This document shows positions 26,453-35,416 of a stretch of 64,000 nt of DNA, in pieces. The position numbers and the translations under genes were made by a program. Each line of letters begins with the position of its first letter. Position 1 is the stretch's first letter. The stretch is from Lusitaniella coriacea LEGE 07157. Its GTDB lineage: Bacteria; Cyanobacteriota; Cyanobacteriia; Cyanobacteriales; Spirulinaceae. The stretch lies in NCBI RefSeq assembly GCF_015207425.1, contig NZ_JADEWZ010000020.1, forward strand, positions 1-64,000. Reading direction: 5' to 3'. The notes below the pieces were generated by a model. It was not told the DNA's origin and did no database searches. It saw nothing but the letters and a program-made list of their open reading frames with translations.

Positions 26453-26971
26453 ATGCCAGAACTACTCCTTGAGTGGCAAGAAGCCAACGAAACCAAAACC
26501 TATATCCTTCAGGATCGACAGCCCAGTAAAAATCCTGGAACCGTTCGCTTGGGGCGAGATCCGGTGCGTTGCGATCTCGTTCTCGCCAATCCCACCGTCT
26601 CCGGACTGCACGTTGAGATTTTTTTCCATCCCCAACACCATCAATTTTGCTTGCGCAATCTTCGGGATAGTAATCCTCCTGTTGTAGACGGACGACAGAT
26701 CGGTCGTGGCGAAGCGCTTTTGCATCCCGGCAGCACGATCTATCTGGGACACCTCTTGCTCAAGGTTAACCCCGTTCCCGTCGTGGTGACAGGAAGTAGC
26801 ATTCCTTCGACAGTGCTTGTGGCTAAAAGTTTGCCTGGGATTGTCTCTTACGGGCTGGAATGTCCCCACTGCCATCGCCTTTCGACCTACGAACGGATCG
26901 ATTTGGGGTGTGGTTGGTGCGGAACCTCTTTGGCGGCGGCGGCGAGTGTAGTCATGCCTTCATCGGGTTAA
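26453..26971 (+). CDS. FHA domain protein with C-terminal zinc ribbon
   Basis: The 172-residue protein has an FHA domain (about 5-105): VRLGRDPVRCDLVL, then TVSGLHVEIFF with the Ser-x-x-His pair, and a later Asn-rich loop. This domain binds phosphothreonine peptides. A short zinc ribbon follows (CPHCHRL and CGWCG at about 137-157). The order FHA then ribbon mirrors the ribbon-PP2C at 10432, and both could work in the same phosphorylation network; that is inference. No good ribosome site precedes the ATG. Confidence 0.85.
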   Translation: MPELLLEWQEANETKTYILQDRQPSKNPGTVRLGRDPVRCDLVLANPTVSGLHVEIFFHPQHHQFCLRNLRDSNPPVVDGRQIGRGEALLHPGSTIYLGHLLLKVNPVPVVVTGSSIPSTVLVAKSLPGIVSYGLECPHCHRLSTYERIDLGCGWCGTSLAAAASVVMPSSG

Positions 26972-27081
26972 GTCTTGTTAAGATGGTCGTGTCTTTACCG
27001 CGCGATCGCGGGAACCCTAAAAAGGAATGCGATCGAAGAGATTGCTCGATTCTGTTTCCTGCTTCGATGGGATCTCCCCAA

Positions 27082-27372
27082 CTTAGTGGTCTGTTAGTTT
27101 TCAATTTGTGGGTAGATCGTTTCCCCGTGTCTCCCACTCTCCTCGGTCAGCATTCCCTTGCTAGGTCGGTTGGATAAGCTGAGGAGGTGGCGACATTCGA
27201 GGTCTCCTCGAATGCTTGTGACCGCCGTGGAAGCCTCAGCATCCTCCGACCTCTTTCGGAGGGGCTGTCTTTGGAGGTTTCCTCCAAAGTTTATACGCCC
27301 CGTCCGACGCGGGGTCTGACCGTTCTCCGCGTCACCCTGAACGAACAAAATCGAGTTTGACGAAGCACTAGG
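27082..27372 (+). repeat. Family B element B2, interrupted by element C1
   Basis: The outer element begins ttagtggtctgttag and ends tttgacgaagcactagg, matching the ends of B1. Its length is 291 bases because a 177-base family-C element (27145-27321) sits inside. Without the insert the remainder would be close to B1 in length. No coding content. Confidence 0.65.
27145..27321 (+). mobile_element. Family C element C1, nested, hairpin-rich
   Basis: The ends are GGTCAG and CTGACC, inverted. It contains three strong hairpins: 27194-27214 (CATTCGAGG tct CCTCGAATG), 27243-27262 (CCTCCGA ... TCGGAGG) and 27269-27289 (CTTTGGAGG ttt CCTCCAAAG). The right 45 bases are almost the same as in C2 at 53611-53706. 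It lies within a family-B element, while C2 lies within a family-A element. No reading frame of note, so it would be a non-autonomous element. Confidence 0.6.
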
Positions 27373-27451
27373 GGAGATAATGCATAAAATCCGAATGTCC
27401 TCCCTAGTTAAACTCTAATAAACCGATCGTTTAAAAAATAATTTAAGCGCC

Positions 27452-28480
27452 ATGTTATTACCTTCCCGTCGCACTACCACCTCGATCGCTTTAACGAGTC
27501 TTTTCGCTTTAGGAATTGTTGCCTGCGGTCGCGACCAAACAGAAAATAAAGTCGAATCCCCTGCTGTGGCAGCCAGTAACTCCGCCGATCCCTACAAGCA
27601 AGCCATTAACACCGCCTCCAGTGCTATCAAAGTCACTCAAGGGACACCCCAACAAGCAGATTGGGCAAAAGCATCTCAACACTGGCAACAAGCCATTCAG
27701 CACCTACAAGCGGTTCCCGCCTCCCACCCGCAACACCAAGCCGCGCAGACCAAAATTCCCCAATACCAGCGTTTTTTAGCAGTCGCTCAAAACAAGAGTA
27801 AAGCTGCCAATCCTCCTGCGGCGAAAACCGCTAAACTCCCCTCCGGACGAGATCCTTACAACGAAGCGATTGCATTGGCTTCCAGCGCGATTACCGTGAG
27901 TCAAACAGCAATGGTACAGGAAGACTGGACGATTATTGCCGAGCGCTGGCGACAGGCAGTGGACTATCTCAAAGCGGTTCCGTCTTCTCACCCGCAATAC
28001 CAAGCCGCACAAGCCAAAATTCCTCAGTACCAGCGTTTCTTTACAGAAGCAAAGGATAAAGCCAATCCACCGCAATCCGTCCAAGCTAATACAAATGAAG
28101 ATGTCAATCCTAAGTTTTTTAGCTTACCGATTAAAGAACGCACTCGAGGCATTCCGATTGTTGAAGTTAAATTCAACGGGCAACAAAAGTTCGAGATGCT
28201 GTTTGATACCGGAGCAAGCTTAACGCTGCTGGGCGGTCATATGGCAACGGCATTGAATTTACAGCCAGTTGATTCGGCATTAGTCACGATTGCAGATGGC
28301 TCTCAAGTGTTAGTTCCACTGGTTAAACTCGACTCGATTGAGGCAAGCGGTCGAATTAAACGAAATCTCACTGCGGCTGTTGCACCAAGTATGCCGATTG
28401 GTTTGCTCGGACAGGACTTTTTTGAAAAATATGACTACACGATCAAACAGAACGCGATTGAGTTTCGCCTCCGTTCCTAA
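27452..28480 (+). CDS. Retropepsin-like aspartic protease lipoprotein with two W-VP repeats
   Basis: The 342-residue protein begins with a lipoprotein signal (FALGIVACGRD, lipid Cys about residue 25). Two tandem 67-residue helical repeats follow (about 46-112 and 133-200), each with DPY, W..A...W..A, L.AVP.SHP and KIPQYQRF. Residues about 220-340 are a single retropepsin-type aspartic protease domain with the active-site motif EMLFDTGASLTLL and a later GLLGQDFF. Such single-domain enzymes are thought to act as dimers. It is likely anchored on the periplasmic side; the substrate is unknown. The repeat module also occurs in the proteins at 8248 and 56519. Confidence 0.85.
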   Translation: MLLPSRRTTTSIALTSLFALGIVACGRDQTENKVESPAVAASNSADPYKQAINTASSAIKVTQGTPQQADWAKASQHWQQAIQHLQAVPASHPQHQAAQTKIPQYQRFLAVAQNKSKAANPPAAKTAKLPSGRDPYNEAIALASSAITVSQTAMVQEDWTIIAERWRQAVDYLKAVPSSHPQYQAAQAKIPQYQRFFTEAKDKANPPQSVQANTNEDVNPKFFSLPIKERTRGIPIVEVKFNGQQKFEMLFDTGASLTLLGGHMATALNLQPVDSALVTIADGSQVLVPLVKLDSIEASGRIKRNLTAAVAPSMPIGLLGQDFFEKYDYTIKQNAIEFRLRS

Positions 28481-28503
28481 TTTCAATGCTGGAGACTGAA
28501 TAC

Positions 28504-30135
28504 TTACTGTCTTAGCAATTTCTGAAATCTAGGATCGTGCTGAATTGCGTCCAAATCTGGTTCTGTTTTTGCCCAGTCTTGAATGGTTTTGGGATCGAGT
28601 TCAATGGCGCTTTGTAGGCTTTCGAGGGCAAGATCGAATTGAGTTTGTAGGGCGTGGCAACAGGCTTTGTTATACCAAGCAGTGGGATTGTTCGGTTGCA
28701 GTTGTAGGGCTTGGTTATAGGCGAGAATTGCAACTTCTATGTCCCCCAAACTGGCTAGGGCAACGCCTTGATTGATCCAAGCTTCGGAATTATTCGGTTG
28801 GCAGCGTAAAGCGCGATCGTAAGCGAGTTGTTCTTCTTGGTAGCGTCCCAACATTCCTAATAATACGCCACGATTATTCCAGGCTTCGTATTTGTTAGGT
28901 TTGCATTGAACTGCGCGATCGTAAGAGTTTAGGGCTTCTTCATAGCGTCCCAAATTTCTCAAAATCACGCCACGATTATTCCAAGCATCATGCAAGTTGT
29001 TTTGCTGCTCTAGGGCTTTTTCGTAGGCATTTAAAGCCTCTTGGAGATATCCTAATTGTGCTAATGCAACTCCTTTGTTGTACCAAGTTTCGGCTTTGTC
29101 GGGTTTGAATCGAAGGGCTTGATTGTAGGACGCGATCGCTTCTTCATAACACCCTATTTTCTCTAATGCCACGCCGCGATTATTCCAAGTATCGTGTTCG
29201 TTGGTTTTATATTGAAGAGCTTGGTTATAAGATTCAATTGCGGCTTCATAGCGTTCCAATTCTTTCAAGGCAATGCCTTTGTTATACCAGGCTTTATCAA
29301 AGTCGGGTTTAATTTTTAGGGCGCGATCGTAGGAAATGATGGCTTCTTCATACTGTTCTAAATGCTCTAATGCCACTCCCCGATTATTCCAGGCTTTGTA
29401 GGAGTTTGATAGTGTTTCAAGGACGCGATCGTAGGACGCGATCGCGTCTTGATATTGATTTTCAAAATAAAAAATATTTCCGAGTTCTAACCCAAGATCG
29501 GATTGAGTGGAAAATACGCGATCGCGTTCTGAAAGAATACTTTTTATTTCATTGACTCTTTGCTGGCGCTCGAAGGAACTCAAAGCAATGTAGTCTTGAA
29601 TATTTCCTTCTAATAGTGCATTTTTAATGGAATTATTATTTTCAAGATTTTGCAATCTTGAAGTCTGCTCAAATATCCCTTCTTCTAGCAGTGTTAAATT
29701 CTCTCTTTGACTTGATAAGTGTTCGAGAGTTTCAAGATCGCTCAAAATGAATAAATTTGATTCTGAATATTGTTCTTGACTTTTGTCTATCCTTTCAAAA
29801 ATTGATGAAAAAAGACGAGCATTCCAAGAGTCTTTAAAACTTTTTGCAAGATCGTTTCTTTTGACGATCGCGATTGTAGAAGTGTTTTGTTTGAAAAAGC
29901 TTCGCTCAACGATATCGCGCCAATTTTGCTTAAATGGATGTAACTCGATGATCTCAACCTTTTCGCTTCGATCGTAACGTTCGATCTCTCGAATCATTTG
30001 AGCGGTTTCTTCCAAAGCACAACCAATCCATAAAGCACCAATGTTCCTTCGGCATAGTAAATGATGCTTCAGGGTTTTAATCTTTTTCTTGAACCTTGCT
30101 TCATCTTGGATATTTAGTCGATCGAGGTCAATCAT
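28504..30135 (-). CDS. TPR protein with uncharacterised N-terminal domain
   Basis: The 543-residue protein ends 21 bases from the preceding convergent gene. Residues 1-190 form a domain I do not recognise, beginning with a helix-rich segment, LWIGCALEETAQMIREIERY and later STIAIVKRNDL; it looks like an alpha/beta fold and could be a nucleotide-binding-like domain without a Walker A motif. Residues about 210-520 are nine or so TPR units with the strongly repeated pattern YDRAL, AWNNRGVALEKLG, YEEAIASY. Such proteins mediate protein-protein contacts. No signal or membrane segment. Confidence 0.82.
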   Translation of the reverse strand: MIDLDRLNIQDEARFKKKIKTLKHHLLCRRNIGALWIGCALEETAQMIREIERYDRSEKVEIIELHPFKQNWRDIVERSFFKQNTSTIAIVKRNDLAKSFKDSWNARLFSSIFERIDKSQEQYSESNLFILSDLETLEHLSSQRENLTLLEEGIFEQTSRLQNLENNNSIKNALLEGNIQDYIALSSFERQQRVNEIKSILSERDRVFSTQSDLGLELGNIFYFENQYQDAIASYDRVLETLSNSYKAWNNRGVALEHLEQYEEAIISYDRALKIKPDFDKAWYNKGIALKELERYEAAIESYNQALQYKTNEHDTWNNRGVALEKIGCYEEAIASYNQALRFKPDKAETWYNKGVALAQLGYLQEALNAYEKALEQQNNLHDAWNNRGVILRNLGRYEEALNSYDRAVQCKPNKYEAWNNRGVLLGMLGRYQEEQLAYDRALRCQPNNSEAWINQGVALASLGDIEVAILAYNQALQLQPNNPTAWYNKACCHALQTQFDLALESLQSAIELDPKTIQDWAKTEPDLDAIQHDPRFQKLLRQ

Positions 30136-30616
30136 TTTTAAGTTTTAAATATACTGAACTAGCACGAGCTAAAAGACTGCGCTAAACGCAAAACACATTG
30201 AAACTAAACGTTTAGCTTGTTTGTTTTTCAAGAAATGGTTGCGATGTTCGATCGATTCCAAACTTAACTATTTCGCAAAGAGTCTGCAAAAAGAAAGGCA
30301 CAACCGCTTAATTGTTAATTAGGTTGGTAAGGCGAAAATATGCACTTGTGCCAGTTAACTAAGCTGGAGATTGAGAAATCGCCGCGATCGCGTACAGATG
30401 TTATGGCAATTCAATAGAACGTGCTTCAGACAGTGTTTATCATTCTACCGTTTTATTTTTCCAAGGAAAAAAATTAAGTATATTATTCTGTTACAAGGGT
30501 ATAACTCGTCACCTCATAGTGAATATTAATTAACGGAAAATGTTCCCCGATCTTCCCGTCCGGTTATTCATTCCTAAAATGAAGATCCGATCGATGACAG
30601 AATCTTTAGCAAACCT
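30136..30616. other. Intergenic region, no gene seen
   Basis: About 480 AT-rich bases between divergent genes. A 7-base inverted repeat (GGCACAA near 30298 and TTGTGCC near 30349) flanks about 45 bases. There is no tRNA, no long reading frame and no clear terminator. It presumably carries promoters of both neighbours. Confidence 0.4.
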
Positions 30617-32575
30617 ATGAATCCAAATCCTCCTCAAATTCAACTGAGTTGGGACGATCCGGTTACCGGAGATCGCCGCGAACCGATCGCGCGCGTTCCC
30701 ATCGCTTTGGGACGAGAATTCCAGAAAATGCCCACAGAAATTGAGGGTCGGCGAGTGACCCGATTGGTCTTAAATAGCTTGGAAGTGTCTCGCTTTCACG
30801 GGCTGATTGACTGGAAAAATGGGAGTTTTTTCGTTGTTGACCAAGGCAGTCAGAATGGGTTGAAAGTCAACAGTCAAAATCGTCAGGAGATGGCACTCGC
30901 CCACGGCGATATTTTAACCATTGGCCCTTACGCGATCGCGATTTCCCTCTTCGTGGGAACTGCACCCACGCAACCGCCCAATCCTTCGCAAATTCCTTTC
31001 AACCCCACCACCAACTCCCCCGATCCTCAACCGCAACCATCGCGAAGCAGCAACTTTCCTCCCCCCGCTTTCGAGCAACCCGAAGTGAATCCCCAAGACC
31101 TCCACGCAACGGGTTTACAGGTGAAAGAGAGCGAATACGCCACAATTGGAGGCGGATTGGGCAGTTTCATTTGGGCGGACTGCTTGCGAATTTTTGGGGT
31201 TCCCGCAGACGAAATTACTGCATTAGGGGTCGATTCTTCCCCCTATAGTCGCTATAAACAACTGTGCCTGAATTCCCAAATTCCCCTGCACGAACGGTTG
31301 CGCTCCAATTCCGACTCTTGTCCGGATAATCTTTGGGGGTTTCCCAGCTACGCTTGGCGAGAAGCTTGGCAGGATTTGCGCCGGGGACAATTGAAGAACG
31401 CTTTGAGCTATTTGTGGCAGGTGTTTGCCGAACCCACTTTTACTCAAACCTATACGCCGCGTGCGAGCAATGTGTTCGATTCGATCGATCGCGAACAGAA
31501 GCGAATCGGTTGGGATAAAATTTTTTGCTACGGTAGCGTCAGAGCCATTCGCAAAACCACAGATGGTCGGTACGCGATCGCGTATTCTCAAACCACAACC
31601 CAAGGGCGCGATCGCGCATTCCTCATCGCCCGCTTCGTCAGCCTTGCCACCGGATACCCGGCAATTAAATTCCTCCCCGATCTCCAGGCATATCGCGAGA
31701 AAACCAAAGACTTCCAGTCCGTCGTCAACGCCTACGAACCCCACGACTTCATCTACGAGCAACTCGAACAAAAAGGCGGTACTATCCTCCTTAGAGGGCG
31801 AGGAATCGTGGCCTCTCGCATTATTCAGCGCCTTGACGAAGCGCGATCTCACAACCCCAAAATTCGGATTATTCACCTCATGCGTTCCCCAAAATCCGAA
31901 GGACAAAAATTTCGCCGCGCTCGACGAACCGTTAAAAATCACTTTGAATTTCAACCCTTCAACTGGCCCAAAGCTTGTTGGAGTGGCGATTTACGAGTTG
32001 AACTCGAACGTGCAAATCCCCAACAGCGCCAACAGCTTATTACCGATTGGGGAGGAACCACCACCGCAGACCGCCAAGACTGGTACGAAGAAATCGAGCG
32101 AGGACTCAAAGAAGGCTGGTACAGAATAGAATTCGGTCGCGTCGAACGGGTCGAACGGGAAACCGATGGCATTATTACCTACATTCAAAATTCTAACTAC
32201 AAAGGAGAGTTGCGCCTCGAAGCCGATTTCATCATCGATGCAACGGGATTAGACGCGGATGTGAGCGCCAGTCCGCTTTTGAACGATCTGGTAACCCATT
32301 ACAACTTACCCCTCAATCCATTAGGACGTTTAAGGGTGAGTAACGAGTTTGAATCCGTTGAAATGCGAACATCGCGAGGTCGAATATATGCAATTGGGGC
32401 AATTACTCTGGGTGGGCCCTACGCAGCCGTTGACAGCTTTCTCGGCTTGCAATACGCTGCTTTACGCTCGGTTTATCATTTAGCCAAAACTCGCGCTCCT
32501 AGGGTTAAAAAACTCAATTTCGCAACCTCTTTAGGACAATGGTTTAAATGGGTTGCCGATCGCGCACCTTCGTAG
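30617..32575 (+). CDS. FHA-flavoprotein fusion (FAD/NAD(P)-binding oxidoreductase)
   Basis: The 652-residue protein starts with an FHA domain (about 5-115: IALGREF, SLEVSRFHGLI with Ser-x-x-His, DQGSQNGLKVN) followed by a Pro-rich linker (115-150). The rest is a two-dinucleotide-fold oxidoreductase: ATIGGGLGSFIWADCL (about 175) as first Rossmann loop, ILLRGRGIVASRII (about 393) as second, and FIIDATGLDADV (about 537) as the typical ATG motif before the final FAD strand. No transmembrane segment. Joining FHA to such an enzyme suggests recruitment by phosphoproteins; the substrate is unknown. Large antisense frames within it are GC-driven shadows. Confidence 0.82.
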   Translation: MNPNPPQIQLSWDDPVTGDRREPIARVPIALGREFQKMPTEIEGRRVTRLVLNSLEVSRFHGLIDWKNGSFFVVDQGSQNGLKVNSQNRQEMALAHGDILTIGPYAIAISLFVGTAPTQPPNPSQIPFNPTTNSPDPQPQPSRSSNFPPPAFEQPEVNPQDLHATGLQVKESEYATIGGGLGSFIWADCLRIFGVPADEITALGVDSSPYSRYKQLCLNSQIPLHERLRSNSDSCPDNLWGFPSYAWREAWQDLRRGQLKNALSYLWQVFAEPTFTQTYTPRASNVFDSIDREQKRIGWDKIFCYGSVRAIRKTTDGRYAIAYSQTTTQGRDRAFLIARFVSLATGYPAIKFLPDLQAYREKTKDFQSVVNAYEPHDFIYEQLEQKGGTILLRGRGIVASRIIQRLDEARSHNPKIRIIHLMRSPKSEGQKFRRARRTVKNHFEFQPFNWPKACWSGDLRVELERANPQQRQQLITDWGGTTTADRQDWYEEIERGLKEGWYRIEFGRVERVERETDGIITYIQNSNYKGELRLEADFIIDATGLDADVSASPLLNDLVTHYNLPLNPLGRLRVSNEFESVEMRTSRGRIYAIGAITLGGPYAAVDSFLGLQYAALRSVYHLAKTRAPRVKKLNFATSLGQWFKWVADRAPS

Positions 32576-32663
32576 TTCGTTAGCCAAACACTGAACTCAT
32601 AACCTACCGCTAATCTGTTATAAAAATTAAAGAATTATTATAGTTTGAAACAAACATTAGCGA

Positions 32664-33365
32664 ATGCTGAGAATTTTTACCGATTTTGACGGCCCTATCA
32701 TGGACGTTTCCGAACGCTATTACCGCGTTTATCAATTCTGCCTCGAACAGATTAAACGTCCCGATCAACCCATCAGCGTGCTATCAAAGGAAGAATTCTG
32801 GAAGTTGAAACGATCGCGCGTTCCCGAACGACAAATCGGTATTCTTTCCGGCTTAGACGAAGCCCAAGCGCCCGAATTCTCGCAATTACGACGAGATACC
32901 GTACACACCCTACCCTACCTCGTTCATGACAAACCCGTTCCCGGCGCGATCGCGACCCTAGAAAAACTCCATCGCGCCAACGTCGATCTCGCCATCATGA
33001 CCATGCGTCGAACCCGCGAACTAGAAATTCCCTTCAAAGACCACAACCTACAGCGCTTCTTCAAAACCGATCGCTGCTATTGTTTGCCCAACGATTACAT
33101 TAAAACCGGAGATGTTAAGGATAAACCCCTTTTGATGGAACGCGCCCTTAAAGAACTTTCCCCCGCCACCGAAAATTGGGCAATTGGAGACACTGAAGCC
33201 GATATTGTTGCCGCCAAAACTAACAATGTCCATGCCATTGGCGTACTATCGGGAATCCGCGATCGCGCCCAATTAGAACAATACAATCCCGACTTCATCG
33301 TTGCCAATCTTACCGACGCGATCGCGCTCATCGAAGAACAATCCTCCCTTCCCCTCGTTGGCTAA
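32664..33365 (+). CDS. HAD family hydrolase
   Basis: The 233-residue protein has HAD motif I FTDFDGPIMD (nucleophile Asp8, acid Asp10), motif II around AIMTMRRTRE, a Lys in motif III and motif IV WAIGDTEADIVAAK. The cap is helical (about 15-90). This layout fits phosphoglycolate phosphatase-like or nucleotidase-like enzymes, but the substrate cannot be fixed from sequence; the Pro after FDG is unusual among them. It follows the FHA-flavoprotein after 88 bases. It ends 10 bases from the converging CPP1-like gene. Confidence 0.85.
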   Translation: MLRIFTDFDGPIMDVSERYYRVYQFCLEQIKRPDQPISVLSKEEFWKLKRSRVPERQIGILSGLDEAQAPEFSQLRRDTVHTLPYLVHDKPVPGAIATLEKLHRANVDLAIMTMRRTRELEIPFKDHNLQRFFKTDRCYCLPNDYIKTGDVKDKPLLMERALKELSPATENWAIGDTEADIVAAKTNNVHAIGVLSGIRDRAQLEQYNPDFIVANLTDAIALIEEQSSLPLVG

Positions 33366-33375
33366 CCCCCATCCC

Positions 33376-33990
33376 TCAACGCAGGAAACTGCTCGTCACC
33401 CAAAAAATCAATAACGCGACCAACGCCGCCACCTGATGATCCGCCAAACCCGAAAAATTCAGGGTGCCATTCAACGCAATCCCCAAACCTACACCTACCA
33501 GCAAACCGATCAGACCCATTAACACAGAACGTCCAAAGCGATTTTCCTTACGGTTGAGAAAATAGACATTCGCACAAAAAGCCAGAGCAATTACCAAAGA
33601 AGGAGTCGAACTGGCAGGGGATGGATCTAAAAACGTCAAGAGTCCCAAACCCAAAAACACCCCCGCAGGCCACAAAATGTCCCCGCGCGATGGCGTATCA
33701 ACCAACTCTTGCAACCACGACGGCGACTGACTTGCGCTAATCGGCGTAAAAGTAGAAGAAGACTCAACCGAGCGTTCCGGAAACCGAATGCGCTCTGGAA
33801 CCTTGATTTTGCCCTCCTGACGCATTTTGAGGCGCTCCATAATAATGGCATCGTAGGCAGCCTCAATACTTTCGACAAGCTTACTATCCTCGCGATATTC
33901 TTGACTCAAGCGACTTTTTGCATTTTGAATTTCCTCAAAAGAAGCATCGTTCGTAACCCCAAGCTTTTCGTAGGGATTTTGATCGCTCAT
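33376..33990 (-). CDS. CPP1-like J-like membrane protein (DUF3353)
   Basis: The 204-residue protein starts with a J-like domain (NPYEKLGVTNDASFEEIQNAK, about 5-60) that lacks the HPD signature of true DnaJ. Three or four membrane helices follow (about 108-200). Plant CPP1 is a chaperone-like protein that stabilises protochlorophyllide oxidoreductase in plastid membranes, and cyanobacterial relatives are thought to act in thylakoid protein biogenesis. An AAAACCTCCG complement just before the start gives a GGAGGTTTT ribosome site. Confidence 0.87.
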   Translation of the reverse strand: MSDQNPYEKLGVTNDASFEEIQNAKSRLSQEYREDSKLVESIEAAYDAIIMERLKMRQEGKIKVPERIRFPERSVESSSTFTPISASQSPSWLQELVDTPSRGDILWPAGVFLGLGLLTFLDPSPASSTPSLVIALAFCANVYFLNRKENRFGRSVLMGLIGLLVGVGLGIALNGTLNFSGLADHQVAALVALLIFWVTSSFLR

Positions 33991-34357
33991 TTAAAACCTC
34001 CGAGATATTCCCATATTTGCCTGCGGTTGTTGCCACAACGAGTGAATGGTGAAGCACCGAGGCGATCGGTATGCTTTAGAACGTGAGAGTATTTCCGGTC
34101 AAGTGTGACCCAGGTCATTTCTACTCCCTACCCAGTTAGTTTAGCCTGAAGATAGAGACATGAGTATCGATCTACAATCGCATCCTCGTTCAATTTTTAC
34201 ATTTTTACATACAGAATAAGATATCAATAATTATTGGAATCCCTGAGTTGCGACCCCATTTTTGTCTAGAATACCGATCGGACTCTTAAGTGTTCTCCCC
34301 TAACGTTCTCGTTTGTAACTTGGTTCGTGTCAAAAAAGACTTAAATATCTATAGGCT
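33991..34357. other. Divergent intergenic region
   Basis: About 365 bases between CPP1-like and the OmpR-type regulator, on opposite strands. No RNA gene or repeat is recognised. The regulator start has no clear ribosome site, so it may be leaderless or weakly translated. Confidence 0.35.
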
Positions 34358-35071
34358 ATGCCACCCGCCAAAATTCTTGTTGTAGACGACGATCCTGCCA
34401 TTCGCAACCTCATTCTGCGCTTTTTAGGTCAAAAAGACTATCAAGTAGAGTCTGCTGACAATGGCAAAATGGCTCTTGATATTTTTTCTCGATTTAACCC
34501 AGATCTGGTGATTTTGGATATAAATTTGCCCGATACCTTGGGTTATAACTTGTGTGAAGAAATGCAACAGCGCACGGGGGTATTTGTTTTGATGCTCACT
34601 GGTCGCACGGGTGCCGAAGACATAGAAAGGGGTTTTAAAAAAGGAGCGGATGACTACCTCAAAAAACCTTTCGATCTCCAGGAATTGGAATTTCGTGCGA
34701 ACGCCATTCTTAAGCGACGGCGAACCGTCACCCAAACCCCTCAAAAGCAAGCGTTGATTTTTGATTACTTGGAAATTGACCCAGACCGCCGAGAAATTAC
34801 CGTCAATGGGAATATCGTCCCCTTTACCGCGTTGGAATTCGATCTTCTCTTTTTCCTCGCAAGCCACCCCGGTCAAGCACTCAGCCGACCTCAGTTGATT
34901 AGCGAAGTTTGGGACTATTCAGAAATAGTAGGCGACCAAAGGGTTGTTGACGTTCATATCGGTCAAATTCGGAAAAAAATTGAGGTTGATGCTTCTCAAC
35001 CTTCTTTGATTAAGACAATTCGAGGGTTTGGATATCGTTTTGAGCCTCCGAATCCGAACGACGAAGCTTAA
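34358..35071 (+). CDS. OmpR/PhoB-type response regulator
   Basis: The 237-residue protein has a receiver domain (acidic DDD 10-12, phosphoacceptor Asp54 in LVILDINLP, Lys in LKKPFD) and a winged-helix DNA-binding domain (about 135-230, with LEFDLLFFLASHPG, RVVDVHIGQIRKKI and IKTIRGFGYRF). It is clearly different from RpaA at 16830 and is not RpaB. Its partner kinase is not adjacent; the GAF kinase at 6039 is far away and no link can be made. Target genes are unknown. Confidence 0.9.
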   Translation: MPPAKILVVDDDPAIRNLILRFLGQKDYQVESADNGKMALDIFSRFNPDLVILDINLPDTLGYNLCEEMQQRTGVFVLMLTGRTGAEDIERGFKKGADDYLKKPFDLQELEFRANAILKRRRTVTQTPQKQALIFDYLEIDPDRREITVNGNIVPFTALEFDLLFFLASHPGQALSRPQLISEVWDYSEIVGDQRVVDVHIGQIRKKIEVDASQPSLIKTIRGFGYRFEPPNPNDEA

Positions 35072-35103
35072 CCCAGAATAAAGTTCGTCTCGCCATAAAA
35101 CCG

Positions 35104-35373
35104 CTACGAACTTATCTCGCGTTCCTCCTCATTCGCAGATGCAGTGGGGGACTCCTTTGCTTCTTCGAGTTGAGCTTTCATCTTCACAGACTCCTCGATT
35201 TGTTGAGCCTCCTTTTTAATTTCATTCTGAAATTCATTGGAAGCTTCTTGGAAACCGCGAATGGCTTTACCCAGACTGCGACCGATTTCAGGAAGTTTCT
35301 TCGGCCCAAAGACGAGTAAAGCAATAACCAGAATCAGCATCATTTCTGGTAAACCGATGCCAAAAATATTCAT
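35104..35373 (-). CDS. tatA: Sec-independent translocase TatA/E family protein
   Basis: The 89-residue protein has one short N-terminal membrane helix (about 5-22), the FGPKKLPEIGRSLGKAI hinge/amphipathic helix and a charged tail, all typical of TatA. TatA oligomers make the pore for folded twin-arginine proteins in thylakoid and plasma membranes. The start follows TGGAGAAGCAGT. It lies downstream of psbH on the same strand, but a strong terminator between them suggests a separate promoter. Confidence 0.93.
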   Translation of the reverse strand: MNIFGIGLPEMMLILVIALLVFGPKKLPEIGRSLGKAIRGFQEASNEFQNEIKKEAQQIEESVKMKAQLEEAKESPTASANEEEREISS

Positions 35374-35416
35374 ACTGCTTCTCCAGGTAGTAAAGGTTTG
35401 GTTTTAGAGGGGGGAT

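Noticed and set aside
28545-29555. Regular repeats of about 102 bases on the minus strand
   Set aside because: They encode 34-residue TPR units and are explained by the protein.
31223-32129. Long open frames (243 residues on minus, 234 on plus) inside the FHA-flavoprotein gene
   Set aside because: They overlap a well-supported gene in other frames, have no ribosome site and their translations are low-complexity Ser/Pro or Gly/Val-rich text with no family.
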